DNA of 62,773 nucleotides from contig RQYD01000019.1 in the NCBI GenBank assembly GCA_003858485.1, positions 1 through 62,773 of the forward strand, written 5' to 3'. Source of the DNA: Clostridiales bacterium COT073_COT-073 (GTDB lineage Bacteria; Bacillota; Clostridia; Lachnospirales; Vallitaleaceae). The notes beneath the pieces were generated by a model that saw only the letters and a list, made by a program, of their open reading frames with translations, did no database searches and was not told the DNA's origin. Shown here in pieces: positions 16,602 to 23,690 of the stretch. Each line of letters opens with the position of its first letter. Within the stretch, counting starts at the first letter, position 1. The position numbers were made by a program, and so were the translations under genes.

Positions 16602-16839
16602 CTCAATTTTCTTACGTTGCTTGGAATAGACTTTTTTAGTGTGTTAAATGGGTGGGAATGAAAGCCAGGTAGCATACTGAGCAGAAGGACAGAGTACTTC
16701 AACCGAATGTGTAACCGCAAGCAACTTTACAAAGTAAGTTGCGAATGGGAAGTATTGCGTAGTAAATAGCGAAAACGGAGGGAGCCATGTGTCACTCCTG
16801 GAGCGGGATAGAGCCAAAAAAGATGGTGGAAAAATTGAG
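16602..16839 (+). repeat. Inverted-end element, copy 2 (238 bp)
   Basis: Begins CTCAATTTTCTTAC three bases after the response-regulator stop codon and ends GTGGAAAAATTGAG. The reverse complement of the right end matches the left end at 12 of 14 positions, and the left end of copy 1 at 13 of 14. The hairpin GCAACTTTAC-AAA-GTAAGTTGC (16721-16742) corresponds to that of copy 1 with one compensatory pair change (C-G to A-T) and a changed bulge base. The AACCGCAA lead-in is conserved. It separates the regulator and kinase genes. Confidence 0.6.
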
Positions 16840-16887
16840 CCGCTACTTAGGGAAGGGAAATAAACGACGGTAGAAAGGGGGAAACCA

Positions 16888-18159
16888 ATGGATTTATACC
16901 ATATGCTGTATCTGGTGGCCGAGTTTTTTATGACCATCCTGCTGTATTTGACCATGCATCTCTTTTTTGAGGAGCAGAGAACAAGCAGGATTGTAGAATT
17001 GATTTCCTATATCGCTTATTATGGGCTGTCGGTATTTTTCTTTTTGTGGTTTCGGATTCCGATTGTATTGATGATAAGCAGTTTGATTTTGATGTTCCTT
17101 ATTTCGTTGAATTATATTGCATATTTAGGAAAACGAATGATATTTACGGGCTTGACGAGTATGATTTTTTTATTGGCAGAATTGCTTGGGACAAGTGCTT
17201 TTGGGAGATTGGGCTTCTCTTTGTTTCGATATTATGAGAGGAAGTCGGAGGCTTCCCTCGTGCTCTATGTGGTGATTAGTTTGATTCTTGTACTGATTAT
17301 TCGGCAAAGAAGAAATCTAAAAAAAAATATCAAAGTACCACTATTTTACTGGGTTGCTACCGGCAGCAGCATTGCCGGATTGCTTTATGGGATTTTGTTG
17401 ATTCTTGAAAAAAATATGTTTTCAGAAGTGGAAATGTCGGTTTTAACTTTGATTGCACTGGGTGTTTGCTTTATGTTTGTGGTAATGTATGATGTGCTTT
17501 ATGGTTCGTTTTTAATGGAAAATGAGAAACGACTGGCGGAGCAGGAGCGGGCCTTTTATCAAAAGCAGGCAGAACTGATGCAGGAGGCAGTTATGCAGCA
17601 GAAGATTTTGCGGCATGACCTGAAAAATCATTTAGTGACTTTGCAGGCGCTTAGCCAGGAAACGGATGACCTGGCAGTAGCGGATTATGTGACAAGCCTG
17701 CTGGGTAGCATCAATTGGCAGAGAGAAATATTTACCGGCAATTCCGGACTGGACAGCATCCTTAATTTTAAACTTTCCGGCTTACGGGAACAGGGAATAG
17801 AGCCGGTACTGGATATTCAAGTGCCACAGGATATGAAACTGCTAATGACGGATATGACCATTATTTTGGGGAATTTACTGGACAATGCCCTGCAAGCGGT
17901 TGCGGAATGTGAAAAGGAAAGGTATTTAAGGATCAAAATTCATTATGGCAAACAGGGTTTGCTTATCAACATTATTAATTCCTATCAGGGCGCGAGAAAG
18001 CAAAGAGGCGGGGGATTTCAAACCACCAAAGCGGAAAAAGCAGATCATGGCCTGGGCTTAAAAAGTGTCCGCCAGGTCGTAGAGCGGGCAGGTGGAAGTA
18101 TGGAGCTGACAGCAAGGGATGGCCGTTTTGAAGCAACAATTATATATCCACTGACATAG
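16888..18159 (+). CDS. GHKL-type sensor histidine kinase (AgrC-like)
   Basis: 423-aa membrane kinase. Residues 1-205 hold about six hydrophobic helices, typical of peptide-sensing AgrC/ComD kinases. A coiled coil (210-238) leads to the H-box LRHDLKNHLVTLQ with His243. The ATP-binding domain follows, with N-box NLLDNALQAV (329-338) and G-box DHGLGLKSVRQVVE. GGGGG precedes the ATG. It is the cognate partner of the LytTR regulator upstream. No AgrB/AgrD pair is visible in the window, so the sensed signal is unknown. The downstream bacteriocin-immunity-type transporter suggests an antimicrobial peptide. Confidence 0.92.
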   Translation: MDLYHMLYLVAEFFMTILLYLTMHLFFEEQRTSRIVELISYIAYYGLSVFFFLWFRIPIVLMISSLILMFLISLNYIAYLGKRMIFTGLTSMIFLLAELLGTSAFGRLGFSLFRYYERKSEASLVLYVVISLILVLIIRQRRNLKKNIKVPLFYWVATGSSIAGLLYGILLILEKNMFSEVEMSVLTLIALGVCFMFVVMYDVLYGSFLMENEKRLAEQERAFYQKQAELMQEAVMQQKILRHDLKNHLVTLQALSQETDDLAVADYVTSLLGSINWQREIFTGNSGLDSILNFKLSGLREQGIEPVLDIQVPQDMKLLMTDMTIILGNLLDNALQAVAECEKERYLRIKIHYGKQGLLINIINSYQGARKQRGGGFQTTKAEKADHGLGLKSVRQVVERAGGSMELTARDGRFEATIIYPLT

Positions 18160-18161
18160 GC

Positions 18162-18263
18162 AAAAGGAGCGATTGCATTTTAAGATTTTCATATAAGATA
18201 TAATCCTGGTGATTAACCACCATATCTTGGGTAAAATCTATAGTTTGCAATAGCCCTTTTTTT
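18162..18263 (+). terminator. Long nested terminator of the LytTR operon
   Basis: ATTGCA/TGCAAT, AGATTTT/AAAATCT, AGATAT/ATATCT and GGTG/CACC nest inside one another over about 85 nt and are followed by seven T. It starts just after the kinase stop codon. The stem is unusually long for a simple terminator. Confidence 0.75.
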
Positions 18264-18280
18264 ATATTTTTCCCAATTTG

Positions 18281-18311
18281 ACATTTCATACCCCTGAAAG
18301 CTACATCTCGT
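18281..18311 (+). promoter_or_regulatory. LytTR-type tandem binding sites, copy 1
   Basis: ACATTTCAT (18281-18289) and ACATCTCGT (18303-18311), direct repeats starting 22 bp apart (two helical turns). They end 10 bp upstream of a -35 element. LytTR regulators bind such paired direct repeats; the E. coli YpdB motif GGCATTTCAT is similar. Assignment to the regulator at 15882 is inference. Confidence 0.65.
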
Positions 18312-18321
18312 GCCAAAGGGC

Positions 18322-18349
18322 TTTACAAGAGCAGGGAAAAGAGTAAAAT
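18322..18349 (+). promoter_or_regulatory. Promoter P1 downstream of LytTR sites
   Basis: TTTACA (18322-18327) and TAAAAT (18344-18349), 16-bp spacing. The block 18272-18377 recurs almost unchanged at 19289-19395. Confidence 0.7.
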
Positions 18350-18393
18350 GGAAATAGTAACAATAATTGCCACTTAAAATCGGGAGGAAGAAG

Positions 18394-18633
18394 ATGATGA
18401 TACAAGTATGCCCATTTTGTGGAAAGACTTTAGAAGAGGGAACTTTTCGAAGCAGAGGAGGGAATTATTACCTGCCGGCAGGCGAGAGTGTTCCGATTTT
18501 GTATTTTGAACATGCAATGAAGCGTAAAAGAGCAATACAGTTTCCACCAGACTTCTTATCCTTGGAACGACAATGGCCGCATGCATATATATGCCGCTGT
18601 TGTAAAATAATGATAATACCATATGAAGATTAA
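18394..18633 (+). CDS. Small zinc-ribbon protein (DUF6487-like)
   Basis: 79-aa protein with paired CxxC knuckles. CPFCG lies near residue 5, followed by the family-typical basic/Gly-rich stretch and a tryptophan segment, and CRCC lies near the C-terminus. The pattern resembles DUF6487 proteins, common in Clostridia next to membrane proteins. Function is unknown. The start is chosen at the ATG at 18394 because GGGAGG lies six bases before it; a TTG start 27 bases upstream is not supported. It is the first gene after promoter P1 and its LytTR-type sites. Confidence 0.7.
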   Translation: MMIQVCPFCGKTLEEGTFRSRGGNYYLPAGESVPILYFEHAMKRKRAIQFPPDFLSLERQWPHAYICRCCKIMIIPYED

Positions 18634-18700
18634 AATGCATTGGTTTTGACATTCCCTGCATTCCCATTTCACTGTGAATAATTTTCAGGAGGTGACATAT

Positions 18701-19252
18701 ATGCAGAAACGCACTTTTACCGGCCTGTTAGCGCTTTTATTGGGGCTGATATTTGTGGCTATTTTTGCTTACCACAACAGTTACAGGATTGCCCTTAGCC
18801 GTGCAGGGTTTTCTGAAGATTCGATCACTTATGTTGATACAGGCATTGACGATAATGGCAATGAATATAGAGTTGTGTTTCAGTATGAAAACATGATAAA
18901 ATTTTTACGTTTGACTAAAGATAAGTATGGAATATGGAAGGTGACGGAAGTGTGTGTCCCGAATTCAAAAGCGCAATATATTGCCATGGGCTGGATGCGA
19001 ATGGCGGGCATTAGACGCTATGATGTGAAGGGTGAATCAGACATTGAATTTGAGATGCATATGATGTACGGAGGAAATACTGCGACAAAGCAGATTGAGA
19101 TTCCGGCAGAGATTTTACCTTCTAATGTTTCGGTCAATGTATTTCAGGCTGAAACGGCATATGTGCTCCATTTTGTTACCTATGGAAAACCCGGGACTCT
19201 TAACCAGATCGATATTCCTCACCTTTTGGAGCAAACAGGCTGTATCCGGTGA
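18701..19252 (+). CDS. Membrane-anchored protein of unknown function
   Basis: 183-aa protein with one N-terminal hydrophobic helix (TGLLALLLGLIFVAIFAYHN), probably an uncleaved anchor or signal peptide. The rest is a soluble, mostly beta-type extracellular domain. I recognise no family. AGGAGGTG lies six bases before the ATG at 18701. It is a likely member of the P1 transcript. A decayed copy of the same gene lies 4.0 kb downstream beyond the ABC transporter, with the same leader, so this gene was duplicated within the locus. Role in immunity or signal detection is a guess from context. Confidence 0.7.
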   Translation: MQKRTFTGLLALLLGLIFVAIFAYHNSYRIALSRAGFSEDSITYVDTGIDDNGNEYRVVFQYENMIKFLRLTKDKYGIWKVTEVCVPNSKAQYIAMGWMRMAGIRRYDVKGESDIEFEMHMMYGGNTATKQIEIPAEILPSNVSVNVFQAETAYVLHFVTYGKPGTLNQIDIPHLLEQTGCIR

Positions 19253-19297
19253 TAGTGCAATAACTGTATACTATTTTTCAGATGTTTTTCCAATTTG

Positions 19298-19328
19298 ACA
19301 TTTCATACCCCTGAAAGCTACATCTCGT
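19298..19328 (+). promoter_or_regulatory. LytTR-type tandem binding sites, copy 2
   Basis: ACATTTCAT (19298-19306) and ACATCTCGT (19320-19328), identical to copy 1 in sequence and in 22-bp phasing. Confidence 0.65.
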
Positions 19329-19338
19329 GCTAAAGGGC

Positions 19339-19366
19339 TTTACAAGAGCAGGGAAAAGAGTAAAAT
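19339..19366 (+). promoter_or_regulatory. Promoter P2 downstream of LytTR sites
   Basis: TTTACA (19339-19344) and TAAAAT (19361-19366), 16-bp spacing, within the duplicated block. Confidence 0.7.
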
Positions 19367-19410
19367 GGAAGTAGTAACAGTAATTGCCGCTTAAAGGCAG
19401 GAGGTTGTTT

Positions 19411-19845
19411 ATGAAAAAAACAATTATTTTTATAGTATTTATGCTGATAACTTTGGTGAGTTGTCAAAAAACAGAGGACACATCCCCAAAAACAGAGGAA
19501 CTTTCAAAGGAAGAAAAGATCGGGTTCGGTGCTAGTATCAGTAATGGGAAAAATTCTTATAGTTTGAGTTTGGAAGACTCCTACCAGCTGCAATATGAAC
19601 TGTTAAATGCTCATGAGGTCATTGTCGATTTGGAGAAAGCAAAACAGGTAGATGAGAATAAGAATTTTACAATTTATTTATTCCCCAAAGAGAGCCAACC
19701 GGGCAATACCGCAAAAACCTATGTTGTATGGGCAGAGCAGGAACGATATTATGTTGTGAATTTGAATATCCTTTCCGATACTGTTTTTGTCCTCCATCCC
19801 TATTATTCACCGACCATCAAGGGGATATTGGAGAAAAATAACTAA
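19411..19845 (+). CDS. Predicted lipoprotein
   Basis: 144-aa secreted lipoprotein. The signal peptide MKKTIIFIVFMLITLVSC ends in a lipobox with Cys18. A charged linker rich in Glu, Thr and Lys follows, then a compact domain I do not recognise. AGGAGGT lies before the ATG at 19411, and the gene is driven by P2. An intrinsic terminator follows it at once. In lantibiotic and bacteriocin loci such small lipoproteins can act as immunity proteins; that role here is inference only. Confidence 0.75.
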   Translation: MKKTIIFIVFMLITLVSCQKTEDTSPKTEELSKEEKIGFGASISNGKNSYSLSLEDSYQLQYELLNAHEVIVDLEKAKQVDENKNFTIYLFPKESQPGNTAKTYVVWAEQERYYVVNLNILSDTVFVLHPYYSPTIKGILEKNN

Positions 19846-19847
19846 AC

Positions 19848-19883
19848 AAACGCTCTTTGCCTGCTGAGGACAAAGAGCGTTTT
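19848..19883 (+). terminator. Terminator after the lipoprotein gene
   Basis: AAACGCTCTTTG and CAAAGAGCGTTTT form a 12-bp stem with an 11-nt loop. Confidence 0.85.
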
Positions 19884-19936
19884 CAAGCAAAAGAGTATTC
19901 TGATACTGACAATAATTGTGTTTTGCAGTGAGGAAT

Positions 19937-19964
19937 TTTACAAAATCAAGAAAAGGAATATAGC
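19937..19964 (+). promoter_or_regulatory. Weak promoter before the permease gene
   Basis: TTTACA (19937-19942) and TATAGC (19959-19964), 16-bp spacing. No LytTR-type repeats are seen upstream of it. Confidence 0.4.
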
Positions 19965-20001
19965 AAAAATAAGCAGATTTTAGATCCGAAAAGAAAAACA
20001 A

Positions 20002-22020
20002 ATGAAACAATGGTTTATTTATCTCTCTACATTGCTGATAGCGATTTATCTGATTTGGGGAATTACTACTTTTCGGCAGCAATTGCAGTATTTCAGTTAT
20101 CCTTCTGTTTATGTTCAGGGAACCAAAGAGGGCAGTGCAGTTGTGGACAGAGAGGTATTAACACAAAATCTCAGTCAATTGGCTGAAAAAAATGATAGTA
20201 TCATTGCCAGACGAATTGTAGAGCCAAATAAAGAGGGGAAAGTTCATTTTACTTATGAAGCCTATGGGTGTGGTGAATTACCGGAGGGGCTTATTGTAGC
20301 TGAGTCTGAAACAGCAAAAGCAAGCGACCCGGCAGGCAGCTATTTAATTGTAAAAGGGGAGTTATCTGCCAAGACAGTGGCCGATTTTTTGAATAAACAG
20401 GGTTATGAAGCAAGGAAAGGCGGGCAGTACTCTGTCCTGGGAATGCTTTTCTTTCTTATTTCTGGCAGCTATATGTTTTTGGCAATTTTGATGTTTATTT
20501 TGACTTTTGCGGCATTAACGCTGATTACCAGAATTAAAGAATTAAGATATGCAGGTGTTCGGCGGATGGATGGTGAAAAATTATCTTCTATTATCATTCG
20601 AGCGGTCTGGGCGGATAGCAAAAATTGTTTGATGGCAATGGGAGCCCTGGCACTTGTCGGTAGTGGTGGATTACTATATTTTCGCATTTGGTATGTAAAG
20701 TTTTATTTTTTGTTGTGGCTGGGATTATTTGTTTACCAATTAAGTTTGTTGGGAATTTCAGGACTACTTGTTTTGGTGTATATCATCGGATTAAAAAGAA
20801 TGAGTCTGGTAAGCATTATAAAAGGGAAACTCCCCTTAAAGAGTCTGGTGGGAATTCTCCTGACGGGTCAGCTGTTGGCACTTGTGTTTGTGGGATTTTT
20901 GGCAGAGAAAAGCGTTATTTATTATCAATTGCTGCAAGCGCAGCGCAGTGCTGAAAAGGATTGGGAGAAACAACAGGATTGGGTCAATATTTCTTTTAAT
21001 GAAGCAGCCTTTCAGGCCACGCAAAAGCAGCAGGATATCCGGGACAAGATGTGGTATGCATTTATTAAAGAAGAGGTGGAAGAGAATCAGGCACTACTGG
21101 TAAAGCATAATTTAATAAATATCATTGGTGCAACGGATAAGGAAAAGCTGACCGATTATTTCCCGGGCGGAAATACGATTTATGTTACACCAAACTATTT
21201 GGAATATCAAAAAATAAGGATTAGTCCGGAAACCAGGGAGCGACTTAATCATTTAAAAGAAGGTGAATTTGGGCTTTTACTGCCGGAAAAATTAAAAGAA
21301 CAGACAGATTATTATAAAGCAATGTATACAGATGATATAATGAAATACAGGAAAGGCTCTGCTGAAGATGGGATTATTCCGGCACCGGCATCAGCGATTG
21401 TTGATTATACGGAAGGAGAGCAATCGTATTTTATTTATAATAATACTTCTATTTCGGCGCAACAATATGTAAAGGAACCAATCATTGTCGTGGTAACACC
21501 TGTTTCTATGGGACAAACAATTGAAGCACGTCGCTTTTGGACGGGAATGCTCTATTTGCCATATTTATTTTTGAAGAATTATGATAATACAATCGCATTA
21601 CTTAAAAAGCACAACACTTATGTCTGGGTTTCTTATATTAAAGACAGTGCCGGCCTTTATTACAAGCAATTTGACAGGATTCGTACAGAAGTGATGGCAT
21701 CACTGGCGGCATGCATATTGGGAATAGTAACTTCTGTGTTATTGTTTCGGACTATGAATTTGCTTTATTTTGAGCAGTTTCGGCGGGAAATTTTTATCAA
21801 ACGTATTTCCGGGATGAAATTCGGAGAGATTCATTTGAAATACTTTATGTGCCAATTGCTGATATTGTTAATTGGCTTTATAATGATGGCAGCTATTTCC
21901 CGCAACCGGGCAGTTGCTTTGACCATACTGTTTTTATTCATAGGAAATGCATTTATCCTGGCATACCGGCAAATGCAGGCAGAAAATAAAACCGCAGTGA
22001 CTGTTCTGAAAGGAAAATAA
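20002..22020 (+). CDS. Bacteriocin-associated integral membrane protein (DUF1430-type ABC permease)
   Basis: 672-aa polytopic membrane protein. One helix lies at the N-terminus and a large extracellular segment follows. A block of four helices (about residues 150-300), a second extracellular region and three C-terminal helices complete it. The layout and the partner ATPase match the bacteriocin-associated putative immunity permeases of the lactococcin 972 type, which resemble MacB/FtsX permeases. It probably exports or removes a peptide from the membrane. The ribosome site (GAAAAG) is weak. The ATPase gene begins two bases after its stop codon. No lactococcin-like precursor gene was found nearby. 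Confidence 0.8.
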   Translation: MKQWFIYLSTLLIAIYLIWGITTFRQQLQYFSYPSVYVQGTKEGSAVVDREVLTQNLSQLAEKNDSIIARRIVEPNKEGKVHFTYEAYGCGELPEGLIVAESETAKASDPAGSYLIVKGELSAKTVADFLNKQGYEARKGGQYSVLGMLFFLISGSYMFLAILMFILTFAALTLITRIKELRYAGVRRMDGEKLSSIIIRAVWADSKNCLMAMGALALVGSGGLLYFRIWYVKFYFLLWLGLFVYQLSLLGISGLLVLVYIIGLKRMSLVSIIKGKLPLKSLVGILLTGQLLALVFVGFLAEKSVIYYQLLQAQRSAEKDWEKQQDWVNISFNEAAFQATQKQQDIRDKMWYAFIKEEVEENQALLVKHNLINIIGATDKEKLTDYFPGGNTIYVTPNYLEYQKIRISPETRERLNHLKEGEFGLLLPEKLKEQTDYYKAMYTDDIMKYRKGSAEDGIIPAPASAIVDYTEGEQSYFIYNNTSISAQQYVKEPIIVVVTPVSMGQTIEARRFWTGMLYLPYLFLKNYDNTIALLKKHNTYVWVSYIKDSAGLYYKQFDRIRTEVMASLAACILGIVTSVLLFRTMNLLYFEQFRREIFIKRISGMKFGEIHLKYFMCQLLILLIGFIMMAAISRNRAVALTILFLFIGNAFILAYRQMQAENKTAVTVLKGK

Positions 22021-22021
22021 G

Positions 22022-22654
22022 ATGATAAAAATTGAGGGATTAACCAAGAAATTTAATGACAGAACTATTTTTTCCAACTTAAATCTGGTTTTTGAGAAGG
22101 GCAAGGTCTATGCTTTGATTGGTGCCAGTGGTAGCGGAAAGACAACTTTACTGAATATGATTGCAAAGCTGGAGAGTTATCAGGGAACGATTCAATATGA
22201 AGATAAACCATTGGAATCCATAAAGCCGCAAAAATATTTTCGGGATTATATGGGATATTTATTTCAAAACTTTGGTTTGCTGGATAGTCAGACCATTGGT
22301 GAGAATCTGGATTTGGGGCTGATTGGGAAAAAGCTAAGCAAAGCGGAGAGAATAAAAAAGCAAAAGCAAGTGATGGATCAGGTCAACTTGGATTATCTGG
22401 ATTTAAACCAAAAGATTTATGCCTTATCCGGCGGAGAAGCCCAGCGGGTAGCACTGGCCAAGGCAATCCTGAAAAATCCACCGCTGATTTTGGCAGATGA
22501 GCCTACTGCTGCCCTTGATCCCAAAACATCAGAAGAAATCATGGAGATTTTACTGTCTATGAAAAATGAGGAGCGAATTATTATTCTGGCAACACATAAC
22601 TCCATGATCTGGAATATGGCAGATGAGGTGGTGGATATCTCAAAACTATGTTGA
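22022..22654 (+). CDS. ABC transporter ATPase, bacteriocin export/immunity type
   Basis: 210-aa nucleotide-binding subunit. Walker A is GASGSGKTT, the Q-loop lies in LFQNFGLL, the signature is reduced to LSGGEAQRVALA, Walker B is LILADEP and the H-loop is ATHN. The short length and sequence fit the lactococcin 972 group of exporters. It starts one base after the permease stop codon and so is translationally coupled to it. Together they form a complete exporter or immunity pump. Confidence 0.9.
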   Translation: MIKIEGLTKKFNDRTIFSNLNLVFEKGKVYALIGASGSGKTTLLNMIAKLESYQGTIQYEDKPLESIKPQKYFRDYMGYLFQNFGLLDSQTIGENLDLGLIGKKLSKAERIKKQKQVMDQVNLDYLDLNQKIYALSGGEAQRVALAKAILKNPPLILADEPTAALDPKTSEEIMEILLSMKNEERIIILATHNSMIWNMADEVVDISKLC

Positions 22655-22683
22655 TTGCTGACATTGTCCACTGGGACTATTCC

Positions 22684-22965
22684 CCTGCATTCCCATTTCA
22701 CTGTGAATAATTTTCAGGAGGTGGCATATATGCAGAAACGCACTTTTACCGGCCTGTTAGCGCTTTTATTGGGGCTGATATTTGTGGCTGTTTTTGCTTA
22801 CCACAACAGTTACAGGATTGCCCTTAGCCGGGCAGGGTTTTCTGAAGATTCAATCACTTATGTTGATACAGGCATTGACGATAATGGCAATGAATAAAAA
22901 GCCGGGACTCTTAACCAGATTGATATCCTTCACCTTTTGGAACAAATAGGCTGTATCCAGTTATA
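22684..22965 (+). pseudogene. Internally deleted copy of the 18701-19252 gene
   Basis: The leader from CCTGCATTCCC, the AGGAGG site and the first 55 codons (22730-22894) repeat the upstream gene with very few changes. The sequence then jumps to the last ~22 codons (GTLNQIDI and onward), ending at 22965. About 105 middle codons are missing. The junction creates an in-frame TAA at 22895-22897, so a 55-residue peptide consisting mainly of the membrane helix could still be made. The high identity shows recent duplication followed by deletion. Confidence 0.8.
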
Positions 22966-23288
22966 ATGCGGGTTTTATGAAAAATGATTGTTCCGCCAAA
23001 CCGAAAGAGATACCTTATTTTTTGTTTTTTGCATTTTTCAGATAACGAACCTGCCTTTGTCTAATTTTTTTGACCTGCCTTAAAAAACAGAAAAAATAGG
23101 GAACTCAAAAAGACTTTAGATTGGTCAAACCGGAAAATATGGAGTATAATTGCTTTATAGGGAGGGAATTGTTATGCAGCCAAACCTATGATAAGTATAG
23201 CAAAGAAGCGGATAGCCGGGAGAAACGTTTAGAAGCCTTGAAGCAAACGATTAAAATAAACCAGCCAAGCAAATGGCTGGTTTATCAT
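22966..23288. other. Intergenic region with a broken small gene
   Basis: A plus-strand promoter candidate, TTGGTC (23121-23126) and TATAAT (23145-23150) with 18-bp spacing, is followed by GGGAGGG and an ATG at 23174. That frame stops after five codons. One base out of frame the sequence stays open and reads a charged, helix-like stretch (YDKYSKEADSREKRLEALK) up to an inverted repeat AAACCAGCCA/TGGCTGGTTT (23258-23283). It looks like a frameshifted short gene. The inverted repeat can terminate both this and the antitoxin transcript. Confidence 0.4.
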
Positions 23289-23489
23289 TTATCCCCAAAC
23301 TTCATGATGTGATTTGGTTTTTCCGGCTTGCAGTTCAGCCACGCCCTCTTCTAAAGCCAGGAGGTCGTCATCTGTCAGAAAATCGTCAGTTTCTTTATTG
23401 ATCATAAAGGAGATAAAATCAATAATGCTTTGATAGGTTTGCTCTGGTGCATAGTCTAATAATTGCATGATTTCTTCTTTTTTACTCAT
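23289..23489 (-). CDS. Antitoxin-like protein of a toxin-antitoxin pair
   Basis: 66-aa acidic protein starting MSKKEEIMQLLDYAPEQ. Size and composition (Asp/Glu-rich middle with FLTDDDLLALEEG) fit a type II antitoxin, though I recognise no exact family. It directly follows a RelE-type toxin fragment (toxin first, antitoxin second), the order seen in HigBA-like pairs. The toxin has lost its N-terminus, so the antitoxin is probably an orphan. The ribosome site is a modest AGGTA upstream of the ATG. Confidence 0.6.
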   Translation of the reverse strand: MSKKEEIMQLLDYAPEQTYQSIIDFISFMINKETDDFLTDDDLLALEEGVAELQAGKTKSHHEVWG

Positions 23490-23499
23490 AAACGATACC

Positions 23500-23688
23500 T
23501 CATTTTTTATAAACTTGTCCTCTGGGTTCTATTTTTACAATTAAAAGCACATCATCTACTATAGTATATAAAATACGGTATTCATTTACCCGTAGACGAA
23601 AACAATTGTCCATGCCCTTTAGTTTTTTCACATCACCATCAGGAAGTTTATTAATAGACAGGCGGTCGTCATCTGTCAGAAAATCGTG
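23500..23688 (-). pseudogene. RelE/HigB-type toxin fragment fused to an antitoxin piece
   Basis: The minus strand reads INKLPDGDVKKLKG, FRLRVNEYRILYTI and VKIEPRGQVYKK before a TGA at 23502-23500. These are the recognisable C-terminal two thirds of a RelE-superfamily mRNA interferase. The N-terminal ~35 residues are missing. Instead the frame continues upstream into HDFLTDDDRLS, encoded by 24 bp identical to part of the antitoxin gene (23664-23687 versus 23363-23386). No start codon is in reach before the potD stop codon. It is an inactive chimera. Confidence 0.75.
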
Positions 23689-23690
23689 AA

